From Euryodendron excelsum (taxonomy: Eukaryota; Streptophyta; Magnoliopsida; Ericales; Pentaphylacaceae): a stretch of DNA of 64,000 bases. The notes under the pieces are model-generated. The model was not told the DNA's origin and searched no databases. It was given only the letters and a program-made list of their open reading frames with translations. Both the position numbers and the translations under genes were made by a program. This document shows positions 1 through 12,799 of the stretch, piece after piece. The stretch lies in contig CM065377.1 of the NCBI GenBank assembly GCA_033060915.1, forward strand, positions 59,020,183 through 59,084,182. The letters are read 5' to 3'. Numbering within the stretch: the first letter of the stretch is position 1; every line of letters begins with the position of its first letter.

Positions 1-3000
1 ATGTCAGCATCATGATATGGTGTTCTTGATCTATTAAAAGCAAACACTTCGTGTATTTTTTATCAACTTAATTACTTGGGTAACAAATATAAACATGTTA
101 AAAAGTTTCTTATTTCCATTATCTTGAAAATTAGATCAATCAATATATTGTTATTTCTCTTACCCTAAAAATTAGGTAATTACCATAAAAATAAAAACAA
201 AAGCTAATTTTTAATTGTTCAGGCACACCATGTTAAAGTAGTATTATGGATCTCCAAGATAATTGCTCACTACGTACCGTTTTTGACTTCCAACTTCCAT
301 TTTTTTGTTTTTTTTTTCTTTTGAACAGGGCAATACAAAGCAAAAGGAAAAAAACAAAGGAAAAACTAAGAAGCATCAGAAGCTAAAATCTGGACTAGCT
401 CGGTGGGGAGAACATGCAGAGGAAGAAGATGGTTGACTCGCGAACTTCCAAGTTTAAAGTCTTGAGTTTGATAACTTTATAGTGCAACTGAGGCCTCCTT
501 TTATGGGTCTACTGTAATCTAACCATCTACAGCCCTGATGTGGTAAAAAGATCAATGCATTTGAGATTTTAATTTCAAATAAGAACGAAAACTGATGAGG
601 AAAATTTGTTTGACAAACTGCTTTTAAAATTTTTTTGGAGAAAGTGTTTTTTGAAAAACTCATTCTTTTAGAAAACAATTTTAAATTATTTTCAAAATTT
701 TGAAAACTGTTTTTCCGAAATAAAAATGTTATAAAACTAATGGTATTTTCAAATTTGGGACCGTTTGGTATCGTTTTTATTTTTTTGTGTATTTGAAAAC
801 AAAAATAATGAGAACTTTTCATTGTGTGTTTTTTTGTGAGAAAAACAAAAAGAAGAGAATTTAAAAAACACGATTGTTTTAAATGAGAAAAAAAGAGACT
901 ATTCTTGGAACATTTTAAATGTCGGTAGTAATAATCGGTTTTTGTGGAAGAGTGATCTTATTGACAAAGCAGCTTTGACAGCTGCAGGGACAAAGCTAGG
1001 GGTGGCCTGCTCCCCCTATTTTCTTAAAAGCCCCTTCAATTTAACTCCCTTTTTAAAAAAATCCCTTGCGAAAAACCTTATCTTCAATAATATCCTTGCT
1101 CTTGACCCCGAAGTATTCAATCCTGGCTTCGTTACTGGACAACTGTCCAAGGCAAATTTTTTATGAATTAGCAGAAATACCCCAAAATAAAGATTACACT
1201 GTAAATTTAGAAGGACAATGTCTTCTATTCACATGTTATTGTCCGAAAACAAATAGGCTTTGCCCGAACAATAAGTCCATCTAGGCAGCTGAACAGGTCA
1301 TGTTGGGTTCAATGTCTTATGAACTTACCTTCATGTTGTCACTGTTGTGTTCAATATCCAATTTACTTACCTCCAAACACCAGCCCCTGCCCAACCCAAC
1401 AATTGGAATGGTGGCCCAAAATGGTAAAGTTCAACGCGAAAATACAACAGCTATACAAAAATCGATTACAACAGTGCAACACGAAAACTAAGCCCATCTA
1501 TAAACTCTAAAAATATAGAAAATTTACAAAAATTCCTTTTACTCCAAAAAAGAAAACTGTGCAAAAGACATGATTTGAATTTATGCATTACCAAATGAGA
1601 CTCTTCAAAAGTACGATGGTTCAGTTCTGTCTAGATACACGACGTAATGCATAGAGGCACCACTCTACAAGACTTTCTCTTGCTCTTCCTTCTGCATTCT
1701 GCACTCCAACATATTAAAAGCTTAAGAACTGAGTCTGGCATAACCCAATAAATCCCAAAAACAGAAAAAATAAGGGTCCTATAACTCCTTGGCAACCTTA
1801 CAGTGAAGCATTAAACGATCCAATATTTCCTCAGCCTTGCAATACATGCAATACCAATTTGGGAACTAACACCAATATGGGAACTTGAAGCCTCTCTTGA
1901 CTAAGTTGTCAATAATAAAAGCAGCTGTACACATGAAAAAAGCCACCTTCACTGGCATCCGGATCTCCAATGATTTTTAGGGCAAAATGGTAAAGTTCTT
2001 ACTTTTCTACAGATATATATGTATATATATACATATAGGACTTGTGCTATGCATAGACCACAAATATAGAATTATAAGTCGGTTTTTCAAATAATTTTTT
2101 ACAAACAAAGAGTTTTATAGGATTGTGCATTCAAAATATGATATTAAACGATACAACATCTATAGGATAACTTCTATCTTGAAAGTTATGTGGACTAAAC
2201 ATGTTAACAATATTTTCTCTACTATAATAGCCATAAAGAGAAAAAATGTAAAAAAAAAATTTATGTACTAATTATTAAGTTAGACTTTTAATATATATTT
2301 GTTTATTGGAAGTAAATACATGAATTAAATTTCAATATTAAGTTTATTGAGTTATATTCAGGATTACAAAAAAAATAAATATGTATTATAAAAAAAAGAT
2401 ATGAATATATGTCTAATATCTATTAAGAAATAGTCATTCAAATTAATAAAACAATATTATTACACATTATTTTTTGAGAAAATATATCTAATAGTGAAAG
2501 AAGATTAATTGAATTTTCATAAGTTAATTAAAATAAATATAGGTAAATCTTTTAATTCCATAAATGAACAATGTTTGTCTGTAAAACTATTTACTAAAAA
2601 GTTAGTATACTTTATGTGTCTCAAATTTTGTATTTATTTTTTTTTTCCTTTTTTGGGTAATTATTTAATATAATCGAATAGATTCAGACAATGTGCAATG
2701 AATTAGTGATTCGTTTTTTGTTCCTAGTAATGAAACATCATTAACATTTTTTTATACTTATGTCCTTTTTCATTATCTAAATTTATGTTTTTCGAAAATA
2801 TTTTGAAATGCCCTCTAGAGAAGGTTTTGATTATATGTTGGAGTTCATTAAAATGAAATCGTATTTATGCCAACATACATGATCTTAAGTATATTACGTC
2901 ATACACCTAAAAAATGATAATTGCCAAAGTAAAAGTTATTTATCTTCTTCATTAATTATTATTTTATAAGCTTATTAACCTCCCTTAATAACATTTTTAT

Positions 3001-3787
3001 TATGTTTGGGTAAATCTACACCCCAAAAAAATAATCACAAATATTTAAGAATTTTAAAAAGTTAAATTGCTTTAAAAAGAGCATTACTTATAGGAATTTG
3101 AATAGATTGTTAGATTTAGTTACCATATTGATTACAAATAATAAATGATATATTTAGTTTTAATATATTTTATATTTAATAATTTTTAAATTTTCCATAT
3201 TGAAAGGGTGATAATGCAAAAAACACTACTATATTAATTAGATATCTAATGACTTTATGACATTTGTATTTTTTGTATTTTTTAAATTTAAAAAATTGAA
3301 AAAAAATCAAGATTTTGAAACTCAAATGCCTTTTAACCTCTTGGTATGATATATAGTATAGATATGCTTCCATTTGTCAATGTAGCTATGTTCATTTGCA
3401 TTAAATTTGTTGCATGCATGGCACGTGCAAACCTACATGTTCGTGTTTCAGAACCTGTCGAATTCGGCTCATCAATGTCCACTTTTTTAACAGGGTCCAT
3501 CTTGGGCTCATCACGACTAATCGGACTGGCCCACCTTGTAGCCCATGAAACCCAAATCCATAAACTTTTCAGTGAGCAAGAAGAAGAAAAGTGCTGCATT
3601 TGGTTAGTGAGGACATTCAAACAAATAAATTTGTAGGGCATACTATAACTATAAGGTAGGTCTTATTATTTTTACATATAGAGATATATATTTATTTAAA
3701 TAATTTTTAAATCTTCTATACATTAATTTCCTAAAAAAATAACCACTTTTATATTATCTAAAATTAAAAAAGAAATACAATGATCAT
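1..3787. other. AT-rich spacer without a recognisable gene
   Basis: I see no credible gene in this stretch. Short open frames occur on both strands near 454-822, 942-1510 and 3176-3641, but they are low-complexity, overlap each other on opposite strands and resemble no family I know. The first about 60 bases (a CTATTAAAAG-AAACACT core) resemble bases 38141-38200, a hint that the window opens inside a duplicated unit. Around 740-860 there is a GTTTGGTATCGTTTTTATT-type stretch like the termini of common plant nonautonomous elements, but I cannot define its ends. Confidence 0.6.
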
Positions 3788-4098
3788 TAGGGGCGGATCC
3801 AGAGTTTTTGTTCAGTGGGGGCAAAATCTACTCTTACATAGAATGGCTCTATAATTGCCACAGAATTTCACAATTTTAATATTAAGGTTAGGATTGTACT
3901 ATTTATTTAATCAAATAATAATGGATCAGTGAAATTTAATTGGGACAAATGTTAGTGTCAGTAGATTTAGTGGGGGCAATGCATTAAATTTGCAACCTAG
4001 AATCAAATAAATACAAACAAATAATTCTAAAAAATAGTGAAAGTTGCAGGTTTAGTGAGGGTAGCTGCCCCAGTGGGCCCTTGGTGGATCCGCCCTTG
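3788..4098. mobile_element. hAT-type MITE with 8-bp target duplication
   Basis: This is a 311-bp noncoding element with terminal inverted repeats: the left end reads AGGGGCGGATCCA and the right end is the complement of AGGGCGGATCCA. It is flanked by ATGATCAT (3780-3787) and ATGGTCAT (4099-4106), an 8-bp target duplication with one mismatch. Eight-base duplications and ends of this kind are typical of nonautonomous hAT elements in plants. It has no transposase. Its termini resemble the second MITE at 20493-20684. Confidence 0.8.
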
Positions 4099-5580
4099 AT
4101 GGTCATAATACCATGTTTTGGTCTAATAGCATGAATGGTTTATTTACCTGATTATTTCAATAGAATTTATGTTAATTTGTGCTTAAACACTACATATAAC
4201 ATCTAATTATTGGTCAAACATACGATTTAATCAAGGTTCAAGAATTTAACTATTTGAATCCAATAATTTATCTAAAATTTGCTCCCAATTCCTCAATTCA
4301 TGGATTGGAGAATGATTCATCCACCTTGGTGGAAGATTAGGTTATTTGGTTTGAAACCATTAAAACACTCAACTGAATATGAAAAATAAAAAATAAAAAG
4401 TGAGGACTGATGACTATAGTGTGATTGTAGCATCCAAAGTGATACTCAGGTTGTTATCCTTCATGACGCTTTTTTTTTCGGTACAATGATAATGGGCTAC
4501 AGAATGAAAGTAGCCATTCTATGTGAATTTGCAGACAAACTGTTGTTATCCTCCACCAACAGTTTTCCTAATTTGGGTGAAGGCGAAAGTAATTTCTATG
4601 TTTCTAATAACACACCAAGAGACTTTATCAACTAAATTAATTGACACTCTCTTGCATAATTGTATATGTGAATAGGAGGATGAGGAGAAAATAAAAATAA
4701 AATTCATTACCTAGATTGGCATTCATGGCATTTTGTTTGTAATATGCTATAATGGGCTTATAACTAGTTAGTTGTTTAAGTTTGATTTAAAAAAATTATT
4801 AAGTTTTTTAAACTTTATTTAGGCTTTGACTTATTTGTTTTTGCGAGCTTAAACAACTTTGATTTTTATAGCCTTAAGAGTATTCATAAACTTAGTAAAT
4901 GTCAAGTCTCAAAATGCAAAATGTGTTTAAATTGATTTATTTACATAACCGCTATCACTGCCAACTGAGGGTACATGGTTTACTTCTCGCTCTATACATT
5001 TCTCTCTGAAGTTCAAATTGTTCTCTCTCCTATAATTTTCTTTACTTTGAATGTATCCACTTCTTATTAGATGAGAACTTTCAAATACAAAGCAGATGGT
5101 AAAATCAACTAATGAGAATGCTTCAACTAGTTTAGTTGCAGAATATTAATGGATTATTATTTGAAATAGATTATAGCTAGTTGGACAAAGGTGCATAATT
5201 CTGAGAGCATAGCAGGTTAAACCTCGAGAAAACTTAAATATAGATTATCAACCGATTTTTCAGCATTTTTATTCTTTATCAATTTGGTTAATTAGCGCAA
5301 GATTTCTATGACAAGAAGCTGAGGAGGAACTTCTAGTTGTCTTTGTTGATCAGAGAAAGAAGAGAAAATGGGGAGCTCCTTGTTTCTATTACTCATACTT
5401 TCAATTAGGATTGATCCGCTGATTTAGATTTGTTTTTGTTATTGTTGTTGTTATTATGACTAAGTTCTGAGTATATTTCGTGATACAAAGTGGAGATTTG
5501 ATGTAATGGGCATTTATCTCACGTTGACAAGGAAAATTAGGGATCTGTTATTTTTATTGGCACAGCAATCAAGAGCAAAG
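4099..5580. other. Upstream region of the uL14m gene
   Basis: AT-rich sequence between the MITE and the uL14m start codon. No open frame here is convincing. It presumably holds the promoter and 5' untranslated region, but I cannot point to a TATA box or transcription start with confidence. Unlike the downstream flank, I could not find this stretch repeated at the other uL14m copies. Confidence 0.4.
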
Positions 5581-6960
5581 ATGGCTGCAACTTTCACTTC
5601 CAAATCGTTGCGAGGTACGTGAGCTTATAGCTGTCAAAGTTGCAACTGGTTTGCATTCTTGTGTTACTGCACATTATTTTGGCAACTACTGTTAGTTATG
5701 TCATTTTCTCTGGGATTCTAGTAATGATGTTCTAGTTTGTTGAAATGAAATTTTGCATCTTGAAGAGCTTTGGATGCTTGAGTATATACTGTTGTTTGCA
5801 CACTTATTTTATGCATTTTACATGAAATCTACACTTAATTTATTTATTTATGGATAAGTACGTAATCTACACTTAAGAAGTTTGGAAGCATGGGAGTAGA
5901 ACCTTGGAAGCATGGGACTGTTTCTTTTTCTTTTTCTTTTTCTTTTTCTTTTTCATCTGGAGTATGAACTCTCGGCCAACATTTTCACCTGCATTACAAA
6001 ATCTTAGGAGAGAAAACATGAGAAAATGAGGTCGAAAACCCCTTCATCTATGGAATTGATGCAATTATTTGGTTGATTACAAAGTTAGTATTTTGGTCCT
6101 CTTTTTAAAATGCAGAACAATATGGAGAGAATGCCAAATACAGCTCCTGGTTGGCTGTAAATGAGCTGCGCTGCGTTGAGCTTTGACAAATGAACCTTTT
6201 CTTTGTTGAAATTGTTCTACACTCAGCTTGGTCTCTAACCCAGTTCAGTGTGTCTGCTATCCAATATTTTTAGCATGTTCATGTAGTGTTCTATCCGTGT
6301 CACATGTCCGTGTCTGTGCTTTTTAGCATGAAATTCTGATCTACTTGCCATAGTTCCTCAAATGGTCAGGATATGAGTAAACATCATGCATGTCACGGTC
6401 TCACGGTTCCTTCAATCATTTTCAGTGGTAATTTAAAAACGGGTCATCAATTTGTGCCATTTTCCATTCCAATAACAAAACAATTCTTGATGCCATGACA
6501 GAGAAATGTGTATAGTCTCCAACAAACATTAATGGGGTAACCTACTTTGATTTATCCATTTTTGAGATTTATTTTCCTTCTGCAGCAACAAAGGACATTC
6601 ATACAGATGAGGACTAATCTTAAAGTGGTGGAGAACTCAGGGGCAAAACGAGTGATGTGCATACAAGCTTTGAAAGGGAAGAAAGGGGCAAAGATTGGGG
6701 GACACAATAATTGCATCAGTGAAAGAATCCCAACCTGGAGGCAAAGTGAAGAAGGAGATGTTGTTTATAGTGTTGTTGTTCGAGCTGCCATGCAGCGGGG
6801 CCGTTGTGATGGGAGTGAGGTCAAGTTTGATGACAATGCTGTGGTGCTTGTCAATAAGCAAGGCAAGCCAATAGGAACCAGAGTATTTGGGCCAGTCCCA
6901 GATGAGCTAAGGAAGAAAAAGCATGCCAAGATTCTTAGCCTTACAGAGCATATTGCCTGA
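5581..6960 (+). CDS. uL14m: Mitochondrial large-subunit ribosomal protein uL14m (HUELLENLOS-paralog type), three-exon model, frame disturbed
   Basis: uL14 binds 23S-type rRNA at the subunit interface; plant nuclear copies of this type serve the mitochondrial ribosome. The last exon, 6586-6960, is certain: it follows a TTCTGCAG acceptor, opens with QQRTFIQMRT, and contains VVVRAAMQRGR and the uL14 signature DGSEVKFDDNAVV, ending in KKKHAKILSLTEHIA and TGA. The start at 5581 has a good plant context (AAAGATGGC) and gives a serine/threonine-containing N terminus ending at a GTACGT donor (5615). Exon 1 (34 nt) plus a candidate 41-nt exon at 6116-6156 restores phase zero, giving 149 residues; the middle exon is inference. 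Two one-base changes in exon 3 (extra G near 6697-6701, missing A near 6752) scramble 18 residues (64-81 of the model) and then restore frame. It may be functional with an altered segment, a young pseudogene, or carry assembly errors. The downstream copies are plainly dead. Confidence 0.8.
5921..5954. repeat. TTTTTC microsatellite in uL14m intron 1
   Basis: About five to six copies of a pyrimidine hexamer (TTTTTC) lie inside the first intron of uL14m, upstream of the candidate middle exon. Confidence 0.9.
6116..6156 (+). other. Candidate second coding exon of uL14m
   Basis: A 41-base stretch lies between an acceptor (AAATGCAG ending at 6115) and a donor (GTAAAT from 6157). It is open in the frame required by exon 1, and 34 + 41 bases make a multiple of three, which is exactly what exon 3 needs. 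Without some such exon the visible start codon cannot join the conserved exon in frame. The encoded residues are not ones I recognise from relatives, whose N-terminal presequences vary, so this stays a proposal. Confidence 0.4.
6697..6753 (+). other. Compensated frameshift segment in uL14m
   Basis: Between KKGAKIG and GDVVYSVVVRAA the annotated frame reads 18 residues unlike any uL14. The neighbouring frame reads the expected conserved segment (core DTIIASVKE). The shift is explained by five G where four are expected at 6697-6701, and by AAGAAGG where AAGAAAGG is expected near 6750-6755. Both sites are short homopolymers. Confidence 0.85.
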
Positions 6961-7979
6961 GGTGTGGAGTTCTTGATGTTTGGATCTCTTGAGGTATGGC
7001 ATTTGAAATCCATTTTTTTGTTTTGTAGTCGCTATTGTTGTTTTTCTTTTTGGAACTCACATGTTCATCAAACATTTGACTTGTGTAAATGTACTTTTCT
7101 TTAAGACAATGAGCATAGCCAATTAGACCGAATTGTAGAACGGTGCAGTGACAAACTACTCTTAATCAAGTGCCTGCCCTAGAATGGGAGTGTGATTAAG
7201 TTGATTGTTGAATTGAAATGTTATGTTTGTTGCAATGATTAATTGTAGTAGTAGAAATTAGCAAAAACCAATGAGGTTTGCCCTCTTATACCAAATTTCT
7301 TTCTGTTGGCATACACGTGGATTAGTTCTTAATGAGTTGAACTGTATCAATTTGGAGAGAGAGAGAGAGAGAGAGAGAAATTTCCCAAGTGTTAGCACAA
7401 TTTAGAATGGAGATGACTCCTCCCCAGTTAGCTCTCATCTCTTACCCATCTGTTAGAAGTTTGACTTCTATAACAGAGCTGTCTTCCTATTGTGGAGAAG
7501 AATTTTTGCATTGAAGCAGACAATACAGGTTCAACTCTTATTATTTGTCATTTTGACACGGATATTAATTACACAAGGCAGCAGCCTACATGGTATGATT
7601 AATAGGTAGTAATTTGATGCATGCTCAATTAGTAGGTGGTAGTTTGATGCATGTTTGCTGTGATGTAATTTTTGTGTGACTTATATTTTAAGTGTAGTCA
7701 AATATCTATTGGAAAGGATGTACAAATAAAAGGGAAAGGAAAGAGAAACGAAAAAGATGAGAGGAAAATAAATGAAATTAGTTTAAATTTCATTCTTTAG
7801 TTTAGTTTAACAGAATGTTTAGCCACTGTTCATATATCCATATATCTATACATGGCTAAGAAGGCATATGAGAGTTAGATGGACATTCCCCTACTTATTG
7901 CATTTTGAGAAGCTGTTTTCATATTTTAAACTAGTGACACGTAAGTTGAAATGGTGTAAGCTTACTGTTGTTTTTCCTT
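6961..7979. other. uL14m 3' untranslated and flanking region
   Basis: This stretch follows the stop codon. Its first about 200 bases, including GGTATGGCATTTGAA near 6993, recur after the second uL14m relic (19875-20060), and the first about 60 recur at the very end of the window (63944-64000). A GA microsatellite lies at about 7355-7378. No further gene is seen. I could not place a polyadenylation site. Confidence 0.6.
7355..7378. repeat. GA dinucleotide microsatellite
   Basis: About twelve uninterrupted GA units in the 3' flank of uL14m. Confidence 0.95.
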
Positions 7980-8770
7980 TTTGAGAGGTAGAACTCAATA
8001 ACCTGTATACAGAGTCCAGAATAGTTTATGAGCAAAGCAGGGCCATGATCACTAAATTTCAATGCTGATGAACATGCATTCGATGTGAGCATGGCTACTC
8101 TTACTTTTTACATGATATTGGCCTATATATATACACCCATCAGTTAAAAGGTACATTAGTTTTTGGTATAATCATCCACTTAGCACAATAATGGTTTCTT
8201 TGATTTAGAGTTTCTTTTGTATAACCTTTTTTTACTAAGCTCTTACCTATGGCCACTTGATAAAAGTAAAAGATATCTAAAGCAAAATGAGATATTGGAA
8301 GAAATTTAAATTGTTAAAAGGTCGACCTAGCATGTCCAGTATTTTACTTCCCTCTCTAACTAACCAGAAATCCTAATTCTCAATTAAGCGAGTAATTAGG
8401 GTTGGGCAAATGAAAGTTTAGCAAATTGTTTCTATATGCTTAGCTGTCAAGTGTTGTTTGCAGGGCTTGCAACTAAGATAGTAAGGTAATTTTGAATAGT
8501 GGAAGGGTAGAAAAGGAAATTGATTTTGACTGGTTCAGAGTTCCAAAAGCATCATCACCGTCAAGGATAGGGATCTAGATAATTATTAAATCAAGCTACA
8601 ATTGGTGAGTTTTTTAAGCTTGTGAACCTTCAATTCGATGCGCAAAATGTTTAGAACCATAACCTCCTAGACCTGCAACCATTAGTCTACTTGTTTGTAT
8701 GATTGCTCCCAAATAGTCTAGTTGTTTGTGTAATTACGTTCAAATAAATGAATTACTAAAATGAATTACT
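7980..8770. repeat. Segmental-duplication block, unit A
   Basis: Spacer sequence also present near 20880-21310 and 21890-22110 in the same order: a CCTATATATA-CACCCATC-GTTAAA block, a CTTGATAAAA block, then an AAGCTTGTG / ACCTCCTAGA block. Part of it (8100-8210) is repeated again at 11440-11560. It is noncoding. The shared order with the region after the second uL14m relic shows that duplication included flanking DNA. Confidence 0.6.
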
Positions 8771-10860
8771 AACACATCTTAATTGTTTTAAATTGACATA
8801 TTGATGCTGGGTCTGGTTTGAGAATTGCTAGAATTCAAATGACAACGGTAATAAAAGGAGGGAAGCTTGTGGAAGATTGCTCTCTATTGGTCAGTTCAAT
8901 CATTAGCTGGAATTAGTTACTAAGTAGTTGGATAAAAGCAGTTGAGTAGTTGTGTAACCATATCTCCATTAGCTGTTCTTGAAGGTTCATAACAGAGCAT
9001 GGTAACGACTTAGTTGAAAGTTCGGTTAGGCGGTTAAATTCGTTAGGAGTAGTTACATTGTAATCTTGGATCATGGTTCAGTATAATGAAAGGATATCGA
9101 ATATTCAATAATGGTTCACTTTTGCACTGGCGAGGCTATTGCTTTGGTATGTTTGATGATAATGGAGTTTTCTAATAATTTTACAGTATAAAAATAGGAG
9201 AGACCATTAAAAAGTCCCTCTTTTCCTAGTGTCATATTGTAAAGTTCAACATATATAATAAAAATTATTATCTGATTATAGTATAAAATATCCAAAAAAT
9301 TTTAATTAAATTAAGGTATGTATTAGAGTTTCTTCAAATTTGATTTTATAAATTCTTATATAAAACTATTAATCTAACACGGTTACTGCCAAAGAAATAT
9401 AATAAAATGTGGTTATTGTTAGTAAAGAAGAAAAGAATTTTGTATTACTTTTTATTACTTTTGTCAATATGAGCTTAAATTTACATACAATATAAATGTA
9501 TAATTCATTATTTAGGACAACACTCAAATCTTTGTGAAAAAAAATGGTATTGCCCAAACTTCTTATAAACATTGTAAAAATTACATATTTGATCCTAACA
9601 AAATTCTTTGGACTCATAAAAATAGCTCAAAAAATATATCACTTCTAATTGATCTCTTTATGATAATAATTATGCATTAATTAGATTAGGTTCCACCCAA
9701 TTTATTTTACTTTCAAAATTATAGTCTACAAATCCATCTTATACTAGATTCCATGTCATTTCAAGTTGATTATCAGTGCCATATTATCCAAGTCATCTTA
9801 AATTGATCATTTACATTAGTTTAGGTGATGATCAACTTGAACAATCATAACATCACAATAGTGATGTATGTAGTTCAGCTCTGAAGATCATCTGATGGTG
9901 CCATTTTTTTTACCCATTATGATGGGTCCAAATCATCTGTGATCCATGGTTCAATTCTTTCATCAAAGGGCTTAATAATCATCTAATTTAATAATGGTTT
10001 GAAACATTCACCAATCATTACTTATAGTGCTTTTACAAGGCATTGCATGTATTATTCTCACACATGCTAATGGCCGAGTGCAATGCTTTTATTAAGGATA
10101 GCATTTGTTATATATATGTATATTTTTTCCAGATCAATGGAGGTCGAAGCAAAAAACGAACACTAAACATAAACTTTATTTGGGTGGCTTTTAATCACAA
10201 AAATGCTATTGTCACATTATTTTGGTATGATTTTCATATAGATTTTTTTTAGAAGAATAGCATTTTTCATACTGGTAATGATATGCAAATAAAACATTTA
10301 TACAAAATTTACGTATCAAATGATGTGGCTAAATAAAAGCCTTTTGTGTTTTTTTTATTTGTTTGGTATATTGGAGAGTCAAAGCTCTGGGAATGAAGAG
10401 TATGAGTCTAAACCATGACCTTATGGCATGAGTGGGGGCATCATTACTACTAGGCTGACATCGCTCCTCGAATGAGAGCTCTTTACTTTAAAACAAAAAA
10501 CATATATCATTACACTCAATAAAAATGAAAATAAAAATAAACCTATCATTGTGATTCTCAATTGCAAAAATTTCATTACCACACTATTTGGTGTAATTTT
10601 TCATACAGATTTACTAGAAGAATAATATTTTCCTATATATACCAACATATGTTTATATGTGTGGTTATAGATTTGTGTGTATGTTTTGCATTCGACAGGG
10701 CTAACTGGAGAGAATTTGAAGTCTAAAGTGACAAGTTTAAATAAAGCTTTTTATATTTTTTAATAATATTGTGAAATTTTTATTTAAATGTGTTTTTGTT
10801 AAGTCGATAATTTTGTCTTCTAAAGTTAACTAGAATGTTGACTTTGGATCTTCTTTTTCT
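8771..10860. other. Spacer, no gene seen
   Basis: AT-rich sequence. Around 8860-9130 there is an LTR-like composition (a GTAATCTTGGATCATGG stretch before an A-rich end), but no terminal TG/CA pair with a target duplication could be fixed. The short open frames at 9369-9617 and 10043-10252 look random. Confidence 0.4.
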
Positions 10861-11300
10861 AAGATATAGAAACTATATAATATGTAAGGTTTTAAAATTT
10901 TGGAGTCTTCAAAAACTTTCTTAATTTGTACAATTTTTTTTTTTTGGTTAAACCGGTGTTTCATTTCCGAAAGGTAACTAGTATATTGATATTGGGTGTT
11001 TCTTTTCCGAAAGGTAACTAGTATATTGATATTGGGCCTTCTTGTCGATTAAACCTCTTGTCCTCTTATGTACTGGAGCTTTTTTATTTTTACAAAAAAA
11101 TTGTAGAAAACTATATACGGTATTTCCAAAGCATATAAGGTTTCAAAAAATTTGTGGCCATCAAAACATTTTAATTTGTACAATTTATTTTTAATCAAAC
11201 CGGTGTCTTTTTTTTTTTTTTTTTGGAAGTTTAACTAGTGTAAATGATTTTATCCCTTCTTTTTTTTTTTTTTTTTTCTGAAATTTACTAGGGTAAATGA
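10861..11300. repeat. Local tandem duplication of about 240 bp containing a 40-bp tandem repeat
   Basis: The sequence from 10861 (GATATAGAAACTATATA) recurs from about 11103 in diverged form, including the motifs TAATTTGTACAATTT and AAACCGGTGT. Within it 10956-11035 is two near-identical 40-bp units with CCGAAAGGTAACTAGTATAT. A third partial trace (TTTACTAG-GTAAATGATTTT) follows to 11300, separated by long T runs. No coding role. Confidence 0.7.
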
Positions 11301-11339
11301 TTTTGCACATGTTTTACTAGAGACTACACAATTTTATTT

Positions 11340-12230
11340 CTATTCTATTTTCGGGATGTGAAATTTAGATAACCTCTAGACAGTTAAGAATATTTAAAAT
11401 CTCAATGGTGGACTTGAACATGAATTAGATATGAGCCAAAGTGCCAAACTACTCTCACTTACCGCATGTTATTAGCCTATATATACACCCATCAGTTAAA
11501 GGACCATTAGATTTTTGGTATAATCATCCACTCAGCACAATAATTTCTTAAATTACTATCGTGGCTGAAAATTAACTTGACACTAAAATATTGTTCTCTT
11601 CAACTTTAATATGAAAGTCACGTTGTGCTCGATCATACCTAATTAGTGTTATAAATATTTTCTTAAACTTCTGCTACTTACATTTCAGTTGGGAGGCTAT
11701 GTTTTTATAAAAAGCACAAGGAGTGGCCTCCCATTCCAAGCCCTCTATGAGAGCCCCAGAGCAGTAACAGGTAGCGGAGTTCTTTCAGAAATTTTTACGG
11801 AAAAAAACAGACCCGTTCTGTGTTTGAGCAATTAATGTCGTAAAAATATTATTTTACATATTTTTGTCTAAGAACATTAATTTTTTTTATTGTTGTTTTT
11901 TATTTGTGGTCTAAACAAGTGCAAATGATAATTTTATGTTTGTTTTTGGTCAAAAGCAGTTTAACAAATCAATGTGAAAACTTATATTTATTTTTTTATT
12001 AGAAAAAAGACAATAATTTTTTATTTTTATTTGCGTTCCACACAAGTATTGATTTTTTTATTTTTTTGTGGTCTAAACTAATGTAACAAAATAGAGTTGA
12101 TCAGTTATTGCATGAAGTTTATTTACATCTTATTACCCCATAAAAAAAAAAAAAATGATCTAGTTTTGTATATGATTCTTTATAGTATAATATTTATTCT
12201 TTAAAAGCAGTTTGAGCATGAGCACAAGAG
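11340..12230. repeat. Duplicated spacer of unit A
   Basis: 11340-11560 matches both 7980-8200 (weakly) and 20880-21030 (better; shared GTGAAA-TTA-ATAACCT-AGCAGTTAAGAAT pattern). 12040-12230 matches 32255-32430 (GTCTAAAC, AGTTGATCA, TAGTTTTGT and ATAGTATAA blocks). The stretch is noncoding and supports a duplication covering more than the gene itself. Confidence 0.55.
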
Positions 12231-12718
12231 CTTTTATTTTTTTTTTTAATTTATAATTATCAAAGCATGAGCATAAGAGATTTTTTTAATTTAAATTTTG
12301 ACGATTAAATGAGATATTTGTTATTTTACTTAGTCGCATAATCAACAACAGAATCTAACTCTCGACAAGGACCCTTTGTTGATTCAAAAAACTTTGAGCT
12401 CTTCATACCTAAATTTAAAACCTAAAGGTCTAAAACTAAGGGATTTAGGTAAAAAATCACCCTTGTTTTAAATAAGATTTTCTTTTTTGTTTCTAGATTA
12501 TTGTATTTGGTCTTGCAAATAAATTTTGTAGATGTAATGAGATTTGTCAATAAAACTCCACATACTTCTATTAATGAAAAACAAAAGAATAGAAAATAAA
12601 AATAGGGAAGTGTGCAATGAGATCAAGGCCTTGTTTTCAGTGTCAACTCGTCCAAAACATTTAATACTGATGGTATGAATTCTAATTTAAGAAAAAATAT
12701 CTTATGGCAATACAGTGT

Positions 12719-12795
12719 GCAAAATATATGATAGGGTGGAGTGGTCTTTTCTAGAAAAGGGTATAGTAAAGTATGGGACTTTGGGAGCATTGATA
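12719..12795 (+). pseudogene. LINE (L1-type) reverse-transcriptase scrap
   Basis: About 20 residues read CKIYDRVEWSFLEKGIVKYG, closely matching the KAYDRVEW-FLE-KMGF block of plant non-LTR retrotransposon reverse transcriptases. Nothing of the rest of a LINE was recognised on either side. It is a short relic of an old insertion or of its capture by another element. Confidence 0.55.
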
Positions 12796-12799
12796 TGTG

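Noticed and set aside
3333..3641. Overlapping open frames of about 100 codons on both strands
   Set aside because: Fully overlapping antisense frames, no family resemblance, no splice or promoter context.
6547..6585. ATG at 6547 as the start of uL14m
   Set aside because: The added residues (hydrophobic, pyrimidine-coded) are the polypyrimidine tract and acceptor of the last intron. Conserved sequence starts after the AG at 6585.
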